Positions 25,146 to 34,390 of a stretch of 64,000 nt of DNA are shown here, one piece after another. Within the stretch, counting starts at the first letter, position 1; each line of letters begins with the position of its first letter. A program made the position numbers and the translations under genes. Source of the DNA: Anaerolineae bacterium (GTDB taxonomy: Bacteria; Chloroflexota; Anaerolineae; Anaerolineales; Villigracilaceae); contig JAJPIZ010000008.1 of assembly GCA_021324435.1 (NCBI GenBank), positions 62,001 through 126,000 on the forward strand, given 5' to 3'. The notes under the pieces were generated by a model. It had not been told where the DNA came from. It did no database searches and was given only the letters and a program-made list of their open reading frames with translations.

Positions 25146-26428
25146 ACAACGCACTCACACTTCTCCGCGAGAAATGGATGGCGAATCGCTGGATGCGACG
25201 CCTCATCCTGCTTTTCTCCGTCTTTGGTCCCGCGACGATTGCCGCCATGGCCGATAATGACGCCAGCGGCGTCGCAACCTATTCCATCGCAGGCGCGACG
25301 CTCGGCTATCCGATTCTATTTTTGCTCGTGATCGTAACGATCTTGCTGGCGATCACACAGGAAATGGGAATGCGCCTGACATTGGTCGCACGCCGAGGCC
25401 TGGCGGATTTGATCCGCGAAAAATATGGCATAAAAGTGTCATTGTTTATATTTGCAGGCCTGCTGATTTCCAACCTTGGAACGATTGCGCTTGATCTTTG
25501 GATAGCCAAATCCACCAGCCAAATGCTTGGGCTTCCAGTCATTCCAGTTTTACTGTTGTTGTTGCTGTTTATTTTTCTGCTGGTCACAAGAGGCAACTAT
25601 AAATTTGTCCAGAGTATGATGCTGATTGTTTCGCTGTTCTATTTGATGTATGTGATCTCTGCGATCAAAGCCATGCCCGATTGGGGTCTGGCTTTTGGAA
25701 ATCTGCTCTATCCTCACGGCGTGGAATGGACGAAAGAATATACCCGCAACTATCTGTTGATCGGCATGGGCGTACTCGGAACTACGATTACGCCGTGGGG
25801 CCAGTTCTTCATCAGTAGTTTTGCGTTTGATAAGAAGATGGACAAGGGCAAGATTATCTATTCCCAGTTGGAAACATACTGGGGCGCGTTGATTACCGAT
25901 ATCTTCTCCTTCTTTATGATTGTTGCAACTGCCGCGACATTATTCGTGCATCACATTCCGCTTTTGTCCGGTGAGCAGGCGGCTCTTGCGATTGAACCTT
26001 TTACAGGCAAACTGGCCGGCTTGCTCTTTGCGCTTGGAATGCTGAATGCCTCGTTGATGGGACTGGTGATCATTCCGCTTTCCACCGCCTATGCTTTCTC
26101 CGAGTTCTTTGGGCTTTCGGGCAGTTTGGATACCGGTTTCCAAAAAAGTAAAACGTTTTATACGTTGTTTATCCTTCAACTTGCCCTGGCCGCGGTGATT
26201 ATCTTTATCCCCAATATCTCATTGGTGCCTTTGACTGAAGGAACGCAGATACTAAGCGCCATGATCCTGCCGCTGGTCTTCTACTATCTCATCAAATTGA
26301 CAAGTAGCAAGTCTCTGATGGGCGAGTATGTGAACAACCGCTTCCAGAAAAATTTTACATCCTGGGCCTCGGTGTTTATTGTGATTGCATCGGCGTTTAC
26401 GGTCGCGGCCGTAATTTTCAATTGGTAG
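25142..26428 (+). CDS. NRAMP-related divalent metal transporter (possible Mg/Mn type)
   Basis: This is a 428-residue membrane protein with about 11 hydrophobic segments. I start it at GTG 25142, which overlaps the stop of the MgtE-like gene. The first helix reads FGPATIAAMADNDASG: the canonical NRAMP DPGN site is replaced by DNDA. The helix-6 metal site, usually containing Met and His (MPH), reads TTITPWGQFF. These changes are like those in NRAMP-related magnesium transporters, which carry hydrated Mg, rather than in classical Mn/Fe carriers. The fusion-like pairing with an MgtE-type sensor supports a Mg or Mn role. The family assignment is firm and the substrate is inferred. Confidence 0.88.
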   Translation: MNNALTLLREKWMANRWMRRLILLFSVFGPATIAAMADNDASGVATYSIAGATLGYPILFLLVIVTILLAITQEMGMRLTLVARRGLADLIREKYGIKVSLFIFAGLLISNLGTIALDLWIAKSTSQMLGLPVIPVLLLLLLFIFLLVTRGNYKFVQSMMLIVSLFYLMYVISAIKAMPDWGLAFGNLLYPHGVEWTKEYTRNYLLIGMGVLGTTITPWGQFFISSFAFDKKMDKGKIIYSQLETYWGALITDIFSFFMIVATAATLFVHHIPLLSGEQAALAIEPFTGKLAGLLFALGMLNASLMGLVIIPLSTAYAFSEFFGLSGSLDTGFQKSKTFYTLFILQLALAAVIIFIPNISLVPLTEGTQILSAMILPLVFYYLIKLTSSKSLMGEYVNNRFQKNFTSWASVFIVIASAFTVAAVIFNW

Positions 26429-26435
26429 CTCAATC

Positions 26436-26467
26436 GGTGACGGTCGCTTTTAAAAGTGACCGTCGCC
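26436..26467 (+). terminator. Long hairpin after the metal transporter gene
   Basis: A continuous 16-pair stem with two G-T pairs (GGTGACGGTCGC TTTT / AAAA GTGACCGTCGCC) starts 7 bases after the stop codon. There is no T-run on the 3' side. Probably a terminator or mRNA 3' end. Confidence 0.6.
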
Positions 26468-26541
26468 TTCGATGTGCCGCTTGCCAGCCCGCCGATTTGA
26501 GTCTATACTTCGTCCATCTTGACTCCAAAGGAGAGACAGGA

Positions 26542-26976
26542 ATGAACACCGTTCGTGATCTAATTCGCAAGAAAGGCAGTCACATCTTCTCGGTCAAGCC
26601 GGATGCCACCGTGTTCGATGCGTTGAAGATGATGGCTGAGAAAAATACCGGCGCCATGCTCGTCATGGACGGAAACAAAGTGGTGGGCATCCTTTCCGAA
26701 CGCGACTGCGTGCGTAAAGTGGATCTGGACGGCAAAACGGCCAAGACCACCAAAGTCAGCGAGATCATGACCAGCAAAGTCCTGTATGTTGAAATTTCTC
26801 AGTCGCTGGACGAATGTATGGCCATCATGATTGACAAAAACATACGCCACTTGCCTGTTTATGATGAAGGAAAATTAGTTGGCCTGCTCTCCGTCCGCGA
26901 TGTGCTCAAGGAAGTTGTGGATTACCAGAAGTTCATGATCTCTCAACTTGAACATTACATCGTAAGTAGCCGTTAA
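26542..26976 (+). CDS. Two-CBS-domain protein
   Basis: This is a 144-residue cytosolic protein consisting almost entirely of a CBS pair: residues about 10-65 (SHIFSVKPDATVFDALKMM, GILSERDCVRKV) and 78-135 (IMTSKVLYVEISQSLDECM, GLLSVRDVLKEV). The ATG at 26542 follows AAGGAGAGACAGGA. Such proteins bind adenine nucleotides and act as energy sensors. It resembles the CBS protein at 46900-47346 in layout, so the two may be paralogues. The gene is preceded by the metal transporter terminator and followed by its own terminator, so it is probably a single-gene unit. Confidence 0.88.
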   Translation: MNTVRDLIRKKGSHIFSVKPDATVFDALKMMAEKNTGAMLVMDGNKVVGILSERDCVRKVDLDGKTAKTTKVSEIMTSKVLYVEISQSLDECMAIMIDKNIRHLPVYDEGKLVGLLSVRDVLKEVVDYQKFMISQLEHYIVSSR

Positions 26977-27043
26977 TTTGGAGTCGGACAACTTCCATCC
27001 GAATTGCAGAAGCACGCCCTTCGAGCAGTCTCGCATTCCAAAT

Positions 27044-27078
27044 AATCGCCGCCTCCGCAAGAGGGCGGCGATTTGTTT
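27044..27078 (+). terminator. Intrinsic terminator after the CBS gene
   Basis: AATCGCCGCC (27044-27053) pairs with GGCGGCGATT (27064-27073), followed by TGTTTT. Confidence 0.8.
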
Positions 27079-27131
27079 TCAGCGCTTGCGCGCTGAATTG
27101 TTTTGTCCTATACTTCTGACCTGGAGAGAAC

Positions 27132-29039
27132 ATGCCCGAAATTGACACTTCGACTTCGCTCACCCCTCTTCACCCTGCAATCGAAAGCTATATTCCTCTG
27201 GGCCGCTCGGGGCTTTTGCCAGCCTTGCACGCGGCCCAAAAAGTTTATGGCTGGCTCTCGGAAGAGGTGGCCGCTGAAATTGCCAGGACGTTTCACGTGC
27301 CGCTGGCTGACGTTCATGGTGTGATCGAGTTTTATTCGCTCTTTTACAATGAACCGATTGGCAAGCGGATCATTCGAGTCTGCACGGACCCGGCCTGCGC
27401 GCTGAAAGATGCGGATGGACTCCTGAATCATTTTTGTTCCCATCACGGACTCGAACCGGGTCAGACGACCCGCGACCGGACTCTCACCATCGAGGCGAGT
27501 CCCTGCCTCGGGCTGTGTGAACTCGCGCCCGCTGCGTTGGTGAACGATGAAGCCGAGACAAACATCAATCTTCAAACCGACTCTTATGATCTTGGCCGTC
27601 CACCGTCCATGGTCTATGGTCCGATTCGTCTGTTGACTTTCAATTGCGGGGACGGAACAACCTCGCTGGCAAAGTATGGCGAATATGCCGCGTTGCAGAA
27701 AGCGCGCGGGATGAAACGCGAAGACGTCATCAACGAGATCAAGGCCTCCGGTCTGGTGGGACGCGGCGGCGCGGCGTTTCCAACGGGAGTCAAATGGGAG
27801 GGCGCGTTCAAAGCGGAGGGGAATCCAAAATATGTCGTCTGCAACGCGGACGAATCCGAACCGGGCACGTTCAAGGATCGCATCCTCCTGCTCGACGATC
27901 CGCATCGCACGATTGAGGGCATGTGCATTGCCGCGTACGCGATCGGCGCGAACAAAGGTTACATTTATTTGCGCGGCGAGTATCCGTATATTTTGCCTGT
28001 GCTCGAAAACGCGCTGAGGGAAGCGCGGGGCGCGGGCTATTTGAATGAAGATTTTGATATCGAAATTCGACTCGGCGCGGGCGCCTACATTTGCGGCGAG
28101 GAGACTGCGCTGTTTGAATCCATCGAAGGGAAGCGCGGCTTCCCGCGTGTGAAGCCGCCTTTCCCCACGACGCATGGTTTGTTCGGCAAACCGACCGTCA
28201 TCAACAATGTCGAGACTCTGTGCAATGTGCCGCTCATCGTTTCAAAAGGCGCGGCGGAGTATCGCAAGATCGGCACGGAGAAATCGCCGGGGCCAAAACT
28301 GTTTTGTGTTTCGGGTGACGTTGCGAAACCGGGACTTTATGAAATTCCATTTGGTGTGACCTTGCGTGAATTGCTCGACATGGCCGGCGGCGTTGCAAAT
28401 AAAAGGAAACTTCAAGCGGTTTTGTTCGGCGGCGCGGCCGGCGCGTTCGCCACATTAGACCATCTTGACGTGAAGATGACCTTTGAAGATTTGCGCGCCG
28501 CGGGCCTGCCGCTTGGTTCCGGCGTGGTGATGGTCTTCGACGAAACGCGTGACATGCGCGATGTGTTGAAGCGGCTCGGTCATTTCTTCGCGCACGAGTC
28601 GTGTGGAAAATGTTATCCGTGTCAGATGGGCACGCAGAGACAAAAAGAAATTTTGGATCGCATCGCGGCGGGCAAAATGCTCGAAGGCGATCTCGAACGC
28701 CTGCAGGATGTCGGCTGGACGATGACAGACGCGAGTCTATGTGGCCTGGGGCAGACGGCGGCAAGCGCGGTGTTATCTGCAATCAAGTTGTGGCCGGAAC
28801 TTTTCAAGGAAGAAGGCGGAAGAGTGAAAGATGAAGAAAGAGGGGAGAAGAAAGAAGTAAGAGGAAAGAAGATTGTTGCGAAAGCAAAGGCTGTGAAGGC
28901 AAAAGTCAAAACGCAAAACGCAAAAAAGAGAACAACAAAAACAGTTAAGTCCAAAACGCCAAGTAAAAAGACCAAAAGCGATAAGAGCAAGCCAGGGTCG
29001 AAGAAGAAGACTGCTCGTAAGCCCGCGAAAAAACGTTAG
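27132..29039 (+). CDS. NuoE-NuoF fusion, NADH-binding diaphorase subunit of formate dehydrogenase, with basic tail
   Basis: This is a 635-residue protein. Residues 1-140 are NuoE-like with a [2Fe-2S] set C84, C89, C125, C129. Residues about 190-550 are NuoF-like: [13 protein letters not shown] for NADH and FMN binding, [27 protein letters not shown], and [12 protein letters not shown] (from about residue 489) for a [4Fe-4S] centre. The last ~75 residues (from about 561) are extremely rich in Lys, Ala, Thr and Ser, like a histone H1 tail, and are not part of the family. With the next two genes it forms an NAD-dependent formate dehydrogenase, transferring electrons from formate to NAD. The ATG follows GGAGAG. 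Confidence 0.92.
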   Translation: MPEIDTSTSLTPLHPAIESYIPLGRSGLLPALHAAQKVYGWLSEEVAAEIARTFHVPLADVHGVIEFYSLFYNEPIGKRIIRVCTDPACALKDADGLLNHFCSHHGLEPGQTTRDRTLTIEASPCLGLCELAPAALVNDEAETNINLQTDSYDLGRPPSMVYGPIRLLTFNCGDGTTSLAKYGEYAALQKARGMKREDVINEIKASGLVGRGGAAFPTGVKWEGAFKAEGNPKYVVCNADESEPGTFKDRILLLDDPHRTIEGMCIAAYAIGANKGYIYLRGEYPYILPVLENALREARGAGYLNEDFDIEIRLGAGAYICGEETALFESIEGKRGFPRVKPPFPTTHGLFGKPTVINNVETLCNVPLIVSKGAAEYRKIGTEKSPGPKLFCVSGDVAKPGLYEIPFGVTLRELLDMAGGVANKRKLQAVLFGGAAGAFATLDHLDVKMTFEDLRAAGLPLGSGVVMVFDETRDMRDVLKRLGHFFAHESCGKCYPCQMGTQRQKEILDRIAAGKMLEGDLERLQDVGWTMTDASLCGLGQTAASAVLSAIKLWPELFKEEGGRVKDEERGEKKEVRGKKIVAKAKAVKAKVKTQNAKKRTTKTVKSKTPSKKTKSDKSKPGSKKKTARKPAKKR

Positions 29040-29051
29040 CGCTGAGGCGAT

Positions 29052-29759
29052 ATGGCTGAAAACATAACTCTGACAATTGACGGAAAGCAAGTCTCGGTGG
29101 AGGCTGGCACGACTCTGTTGAAAGCCGCGGAACAGATTGGTGTGGAGATTCCCACCATCTGCTTCCACGAAGCGACGACGGCCAATGCCCTTTGCAGGAT
29201 CTGTGTCGTGGAGGTGGAGGGGCAGAGACTGCTTCAGCCGGCGTGCATTCTCAAGGCAGGGGCAGACATGAAGGTCCGCACGCGAAGCGAAAAGGTTGTG
29301 CGGGCGCGAAGGACCATTTTGGAGATGCTGGCGTCCACGATGGATTTGTCCGACGCGCCGGAAATTCTGACAATGATGGACGAGTATGGGGCGAACGCGG
29401 ATCGCTTCCCGCAGGCCGAACGCCGCGAGTCGGAAGTCAAAGATGACAATCCGATGTACATCCGCGATTACTCGAAGTGCCTCTTGTGCTGGCGCTGTGT
29501 GCAGGTCTGCGCGGAGGACGCGCAGTACACCTATGCCATCAACTTCGAGGGGCGCGGCTATGAGACGCAGATCGGCACATTCTTCGATAGACCCATCCCT
29601 GAAACGACGTGTGTGTTGTGCGGGCAATGCGTGGGTGTTTGTCCCACCGGCGCGCTCAAGCCGAAGCGCGAATATTTATTGGAACAAGGTGTAAGTCCTG
29701 CTGAAATCAGCGTGATGAATACCGGCAGAAAGAGAAGAGCCGCAGATAAACGCGGATGA
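29052..29759 (+). CDS. Iron-sulfur electron-transfer subunit of formate dehydrogenase (HoxU/NuoG-N type)
   Basis: This is a 235-residue protein. A ferredoxin-like [2Fe-2S] domain at the N-terminus uses C37, C48, C51 and C65. A bacterial-type pair of [4Fe-4S] sites follows: C143, C146, C149, C153 and C187, C190, C193, C197. The usual NuoG His-Cys segment is not evident. The layout matches HoxU of bidirectional hydrogenases and the N-terminal part of formate dehydrogenase FdsA. It should carry electrons from the catalytic FdhF to the NuoEF-like subunit. The gene starts 12 bases after the NuoEF gene and lies 66 bases before the catalytic subunit. Confidence 0.92.
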   Translation: MAENITLTIDGKQVSVEAGTTLLKAAEQIGVEIPTICFHEATTANALCRICVVEVEGQRLLQPACILKAGADMKVRTRSEKVVRARRTILEMLASTMDLSDAPEILTMMDEYGANADRFPQAERRESEVKDDNPMYIRDYSKCLLCWRCVQVCAEDAQYTYAINFEGRGYETQIGTFFDRPIPETTCVLCGQCVGVCPTGALKPKREYLLEQGVSPAEISVMNTGRKRRAADKRG

Positions 29760-29812
29760 ACACGGATGCGAAACGAAAAATCTGCGTTTGTCAGTGTTCA
29801 TCTGTGGTTGAT
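29738..29812. repeat. Imperfect inverted repeat between formate dehydrogenase genes
   Basis: GCAGATAAACGCGGATGAACAC and a partly complementary block ending in GTGTTCATCTGTGG lie around the 3' end of the iron-sulfur gene; GATGAACAC at 29755-29763 and GTGTTCATC at 29794-29802 are exact. Such blocks occur between genes in many genomes and may act as mRNA hairpins. Confidence 0.5.
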
Positions 29813-29825
29813 TTAGGAGTGAGCC

Positions 29826-31985
29826 ATGATTAAACCCGACCGTATTGTTACCACCACCTGCCCTTATTGCGGCGTGGGGTGCAATTTACAGTTACACGTC
29901 AAAGATGACTTCATCTTCAAAGTGACTTCGCCGTTTGATTCGCCCGTCAATCACGGGAATCTTTGCGTGAAGGGACGCTTTGGATATGATTACATTTATC
30001 ATCCAAAACGTGTTACGACGCCGTTGATTCGCAAAACAAAGCAGGAAGCAGGCAAACGGACACAAGCCTTCGATCTTTCTGAGTGGCGCGAAGTTTCATG
30101 GGATGAGGCCCTCGATTACGTTGCCGACAACCTCGTGAGAATCTACAAACGCGATGGCTCCGACGCCATGGCGGTCTATTGCTGCGCCAAAGCCACGAAC
30201 GAAGACAATTATCTCCTGCAAAAAATGTACCGCGCGCTGTTCCGCACCAACAACGTGGATCACTGTACGCGGCTGTGTCATGCAGGCTCGGTGGTTGCGC
30301 TCCAGCAGGCGATTGGATCGTCGGCCATGAGCAACACCGCTTCGCAGGTCATGATGAACGACGTCTTCATCGTCACCGGCTCGAACACCTCCGAGAATCA
30401 CCCCATCATCGCGTTGCAGATGAAGGAAGCCGTCCGCCAGAACGGCGCGAAGATGATCGTTGTGGATCCGCGCCGTATCGAGCTGGTGGACTTTGCCGAG
30501 TTGTGGCTTCCGCTCAAGCCGGGGACGAACGTACCGGTTTTCTCCGCGATGGCGCATGTGATCGTCAAAGAAAATCTGGTCAATTGGGATTTTGTCAATT
30601 CCCGCACTGAAGGCTTCAACGAGTATCTCGAATCGCTCGAAAAGTTCACGCCCGAATTTGCCGAGGAAGTTTCCGGTGTCTCCGCCGAAGATATCCGCAA
30701 AGCGGCGCGTCTGTATGCCGGCGCGAAGAACGCCGCGATCTATTGGGGGATGGGCATTTCGCAACTCTCGCATGGCACGGCCAGCGCGCTGGCTCTCATT
30801 CATCTTGCATTTCTCACCGGTCACATCGGACGCGACGGCACGGGACTGAATCCCTTGCGCGGACAGAACAACGTGCAGGGCGCCAGCGACATGGGCGCCA
30901 TGCCGTTCCATTATCCCGGTTACATGCGCGTGGACAACGAAGAGAATGCCGCCAAATGGGAAAAGACTTGGAACATCGAACCGGGCGGTCTCTCGCGCAA
31001 ACTCGGTTTGACCACCACTGAAATTTTGAGTCACGCCCACGAAGGCGGCGTGCGCGCGCTTTACATCATGGGCGAGAACCCGATGATGTCCGAGCCGAAT
31101 TTGAACGAGACTCGCAAGCACATGGAGCAGTTGGAATTCATCGTCGCGCAGGATATTTTCATCAACGAGTCCGGCGCGTTTGCAGATGTGTTCCTGCCCG
31201 CCACTCCGTTCGCAGAAAAAGAGGGGACCTTCTCGAACACGGATCGCCGCGTGCAACGCGTGAGACGCGCGCAGAAACCGCGTGGACAATCGCGCCCCGA
31301 CTGGCAGATCATCTGCGATCTGGCGCTCCGCCTCGAATCTCGACTTGGGCGGGCCACCGCTAAATGGGATTACTCCAACCCCGAAGAAATCCTGCGCGAG
31401 ATGGCGGGCGTGAATCAAGATTATGCAGGGATCACCTATGATCGCATCGAGAAGGTCGGCCTGATCTATCCGGTGCCCGACATGGATCACCCCGGCACGC
31501 CGACTTTGTTCAAAGATTCTTTTCCGCGCGGCAAAGGGAAGTTCTTTCCGCTGGAGTTCGTCCCCGTCATGGAAGAAGCCGACGACGAATATCCCTTCAT
31601 TCTGACGACGGGCCGCGTGTTGGAACACTGGCACGGCGGGACGATGACGCGTCACTCCGCGCTGGATGAAGTCTACCCGGAAGCGCGCGTTGAAATCCAC
31701 CCCGCGGATGCAGAGGTGCACGGCATCAAAGATGGCATGCCTGTGCGCGTGACTTCGCGCCGCGGCGAGGTGGTTCTGCGCGCCACTGTTACTGAAAAAA
31801 CCACCGTGGGCGTGGTCTTCATCCCGTTCCATTTCGCCGAGGCCGCCGCGAATTTATTGACGAACGACGCGCTCGACCCGCAGGCCAAAATCCCCGAATT
31901 CAAAGCCTGCGCCGTGCAGGTGTTCCCCGCCAGAGAAAATGAACTGCCACATCCTGAAGTGATGTTGGAGAGGGGAAGATATTGA
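29826..31985 (+). CDS. fdhF: Formate dehydrogenase catalytic subunit (molybdopterin, Cys type)
   Basis: This is a 719-residue molybdopterin oxidoreductase. The N-terminal [4Fe-4S] ligands are C12, C15, C19 and C47. In the segment NNVDHCTRLCHAGSVV, C151 occupies the selenocysteine position of E. coli formate dehydrogenase H and would bind Mo or W, followed by the conserved His. Cofactor motifs such as ENHPIIALQMKEAVR, YWGMGISQ and GQNNVQGASDMGA are present. The C-terminal domain (TTGRVLEHWHGGTMTR, VEIHPADAEVHGI) is intact. A strong GGAGTGAGCC precedes the ATG. It forms an NAD-linked complex with the two genes before it; fdhD lies about 16 kb away. Confidence 0.95.
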   Translation: MIKPDRIVTTTCPYCGVGCNLQLHVKDDFIFKVTSPFDSPVNHGNLCVKGRFGYDYIYHPKRVTTPLIRKTKQEAGKRTQAFDLSEWREVSWDEALDYVADNLVRIYKRDGSDAMAVYCCAKATNEDNYLLQKMYRALFRTNNVDHCTRLCHAGSVVALQQAIGSSAMSNTASQVMMNDVFIVTGSNTSENHPIIALQMKEAVRQNGAKMIVVDPRRIELVDFAELWLPLKPGTNVPVFSAMAHVIVKENLVNWDFVNSRTEGFNEYLESLEKFTPEFAEEVSGVSAEDIRKAARLYAGAKNAAIYWGMGISQLSHGTASALALIHLAFLTGHIGRDGTGLNPLRGQNNVQGASDMGAMPFHYPGYMRVDNEENAAKWEKTWNIEPGGLSRKLGLTTTEILSHAHEGGVRALYIMGENPMMSEPNLNETRKHMEQLEFIVAQDIFINESGAFADVFLPATPFAEKEGTFSNTDRRVQRVRRAQKPRGQSRPDWQIICDLALRLESRLGRATAKWDYSNPEEILREMAGVNQDYAGITYDRIEKVGLIYPVPDMDHPGTPTLFKDSFPRGKGKFFPLEFVPVMEEADDEYPFILTTGRVLEHWHGGTMTRHSALDEVYPEARVEIHPADAEVHGIKDGMPVRVTSRRGEVVLRATVTEKTTVGVVFIPFHFAEAAANLLTNDALDPQAKIPEFKACAVQVFPARENELPHPEVMLERGRY

Positions 31986-32088
31986 TCAGCCCCGTTACTT
32001 TGTGACGCCCTCCCCAAATACCACGATTTAACTGTTGAATGCGTATTCAAAGTCTGCCTCGTGGGATGGGGGGAGGGACGGGATGGGG

Positions 32089-32739
32089 CTAATGTGGTCT
32101 GTTTCCAAACGACTCATTCAAATTCGTGTGCATCGTCTCTGCCGCGTAGGCGCGGTCGGTGATGGGACTCAACCGCGAGGCCATCTTCCTGGTGATAAGG
32201 GGAATCGCTTTGCGGCTGTAAAACTTTTTGTATAACTTCTGTGTGCTGTTCTCATTCCATGCCCAATCATTGAGTGGAAACTTCGATACATCGAATGGGC
32301 GCGTGTAGCCGCGCAGGGTCTTCGTCTGGTGAATGGACGCGTAATGCTCGAAGTAGGTCATCGCCAGTTCACGCAGATTCTTGTGGACGGCTTCGCGGAA
32401 TCCGAGGTTGACGTAATTGGATTTCGCCAATGCGCCCCAGCGTCCGTCGCGTTGATACAGCGCCAGCACGTGGTCGTCGTCCATGCCGGGGTCCGGCCTG
32501 AGGTCCAGGAGGAGCGGTTTGAATCCTAACTTCCACAGAGCCAGCGCGGCGAACAATCCACCGTCGAGACAATGGCTTTGATGATCGCGCATTACACTCA
32601 AAGGTGAACGGTCGCGCTCTTCGCCGATGTATGGCAGCGAATCCAGATATTGCTGGATGAGGAATGGCGTTTTTAGATTTTTGAAGATGTTCAATAAGTC
32701 GGCGGGCAAATGTGATTCAAATTCAGTGATGATGGTCAT
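32089..32739 (-). CDS. Hypothetical protein with possible papain/transglutaminase-like Cys-His site
   Basis: This is a 216-residue cytosolic protein without a signal peptide. Two conserved-looking segments, SHCLDGGLFAALALWKLG (Cys57) and DDDHVLALYQRDGRWGALAKSN (His90), have the Cys ... His order of transglutaminase-like enzymes, with a helix after the Cys as expected. I see no clear third catalytic Asp. It is transcribed in line with the pentose phosphate genes zwf, gnd and pgl upstream, but a gap of about 88 bases separates it from zwf. No specific function is proposed. Confidence 0.6.
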   Translation of the reverse strand: MTIITEFESHLPADLLNIFKNLKTPFLIQQYLDSLPYIGEERDRSPLSVMRDHQSHCLDGGLFAALALWKLGFKPLLLDLRPDPGMDDDHVLALYQRDGRWGALAKSNYVNLGFREAVHKNLRELAMTYFEHYASIHQTKTLRGYTRPFDVSKFPLNDWAWNENSTQKLYKKFYSRKAIPLITRKMASRLSPITDRAYAAETMHTNLNESFGNRPH

Positions 32740-32826
32740 ATCAAGCCCTCATTGCTAATATTTGCCTCCCCCGGTCTTCGGCCACCCTCCCCAAATCCTT
32801 TGGATTTGGGAGGGACGGGGAGGAGC

Positions 32827-34287
32827 TTACTCGACCCGTCCATCCCAGCGTGACCATGCACGTCCATCGCGTTTGAGCAGATCATCCGCTTCGCCCGGAC
32901 CCCATGTGCCGGGTTCATAGGTGGAAGGCGATTGCTTTTGCGATTCCCACGCCTCGAGGATTGGGTCTATCAATCCCCAAGCGGTTTCGACTTCATCGGC
33001 GCGAGTGAACAGGGACGCGTCGCCTCCCAAAGCGTCCAGCAGGAGGCGTTCATACGATTCGGGGATGGCTGTTGCTCCGAAGGAATCCTTGTAATGAAAT
33101 TCCATGTCCACCGAGCGCATGTCTGCCGCGGTATCGGGAACCTTCGCTTCGAATCGCCAGTGGATGCCCTCGTCGGGCTGAAGATACAAGACCAGCATGT
33201 TGGGCGTCATGTCGCCGTGCGCGCCGGGGAAGAGCAGATGCGGCGGGCGTTTGAATTCAATCGCGATCTGCGATAACTTTTCTTTGAGACACTTGCCCGA
33301 ACGCAAATAGAACGGCACGCCCTGCCAGCGCCAGTTATCAATATGAAGCCGCACAGCCGCGTACGTCGGTGTAGTGGAATCAGGCTTGACGCCATCTTCT
33401 TTGCGATAGCCGTTGTATTGCGCGCGGACCGTGTTGCGCGCCACGCTTTCGCCCTGGATGGGCTGGATCGAACTCAACACCTTGACCTTTTCATTGCGCA
33501 AAGCATTGGCCGCGAATGACGCGGGCGGTTCCATAGCAACCAGTGTGACGAGTTGAAGCAGATGATTTTGGAACATATCGCGCAGAACGCCGACTTTGTC
33601 ATAATAGCCCGCGCGGTGTTCCACGCCGACCTTCTCGGCCACGGTGATTTCCACGTGATCAATGTAGTTTCGATTCCAGAGCGGTTCGAAGATGGTGTTC
33701 GCAAAACGCGTGACCAAAATATTTTGGACGGTCTCTTTGCCGAGATAATGGTCAATGCGATAGATTTGATTCTCGTTCAACGTCTTGTGAATTTGCCGGT
33801 TCAAACTCTGCGCGGAGGCCAGGTCCGTGCCAAACGGCTTCTCGATGACCACGCGCCGCCACCCCCCGTTCTCGTGCAGTTGACCGGTGAGACCGAGCAG
33901 GTCAATGATATTCGGGAAAATATCGGGCGGGGTCGCCATGTAATAGATGCGGTTGCCCGCGCCGCTTTCCGACTTGTTGAGGAAGTCGCCAAGTTTTTTG
34001 AAATCGGCCAGGTCGGTGTAGCGTCCCTGCAGGTAGACGATGTTGCCGGCGAACGTTGTCCATTCTTCTTCCGTATATTGGAAGGAAGCAAACTGTTTCA
34101 AACCGTCTGCGAGATGTTTCCGAAACTGGTCATCGGTGAAGGATGTATTGCCGCTCCCGACGATGCGGAATTGTTTCGGCAGGCGTCCTTTGCGAAACAA
34201 GTTGAACAGCGATGGAACTAACTTGCGTTGAGTCAAATCGCCCGAAGCGCCGAAGATTACTATCGAAGTTGGTAAGTTATTGTTCAT
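32827..34287 (-). CDS. zwf: Glucose-6-phosphate 1-dehydrogenase
   Basis: This is a 486-residue enzyme, first step of the oxidative pentose phosphate pathway, normal length. The NADP-binding motif IFGASGDLTQRKLVPSL is at the N-terminus, and the substrate-binding signature RIDHYLGKETVQN is in the middle. EKPFGTD and the C-terminal YERLLLDALGGD are also typical. I choose ATG 34287; a longer in-frame start lacks support. It is the third of three consecutive pathway genes (pgl, gnd, zwf), so one transcript probably makes NADPH and pentose phosphates together. Confidence 0.97.
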   Translation of the reverse strand: MNNNLPTSIVIFGASGDLTQRKLVPSLFNLFRKGRLPKQFRIVGSGNTSFTDDQFRKHLADGLKQFASFQYTEEEWTTFAGNIVYLQGRYTDLADFKKLGDFLNKSESGAGNRIYYMATPPDIFPNIIDLLGLTGQLHENGGWRRVVIEKPFGTDLASAQSLNRQIHKTLNENQIYRIDHYLGKETVQNILVTRFANTIFEPLWNRNYIDHVEITVAEKVGVEHRAGYYDKVGVLRDMFQNHLLQLVTLVAMEPPASFAANALRNEKVKVLSSIQPIQGESVARNTVRAQYNGYRKEDGVKPDSTTPTYAAVRLHIDNWRWQGVPFYLRSGKCLKEKLSQIAIEFKRPPHLLFPGAHGDMTPNMLVLYLQPDEGIHWRFEAKVPDTAADMRSVDMEFHYKDSFGATAIPESYERLLLDALGGDASLFTRADEVETAWGLIDPILEAWESQKQSPSTYEPGTWGPGEADDLLKRDGRAWSRWDGRVE

Positions 34288-34390
34288 CAATAAAAACCTT
34301 TTTACCACGGAGGCCACAGAGTTCACAGAGATTGTTTTTTTCTTTCACTAAATTTCTTTTCTCCGTGTTCTTTGTGTGCTCTGTGGTGAG

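Noticed and set aside
30096-31832. Long open frame on the minus strand across fdhF (578 codons)
   Set aside because: It is the antisense shadow of a clear formate dehydrogenase gene; its product is His/Arg-rich with no domain pattern.
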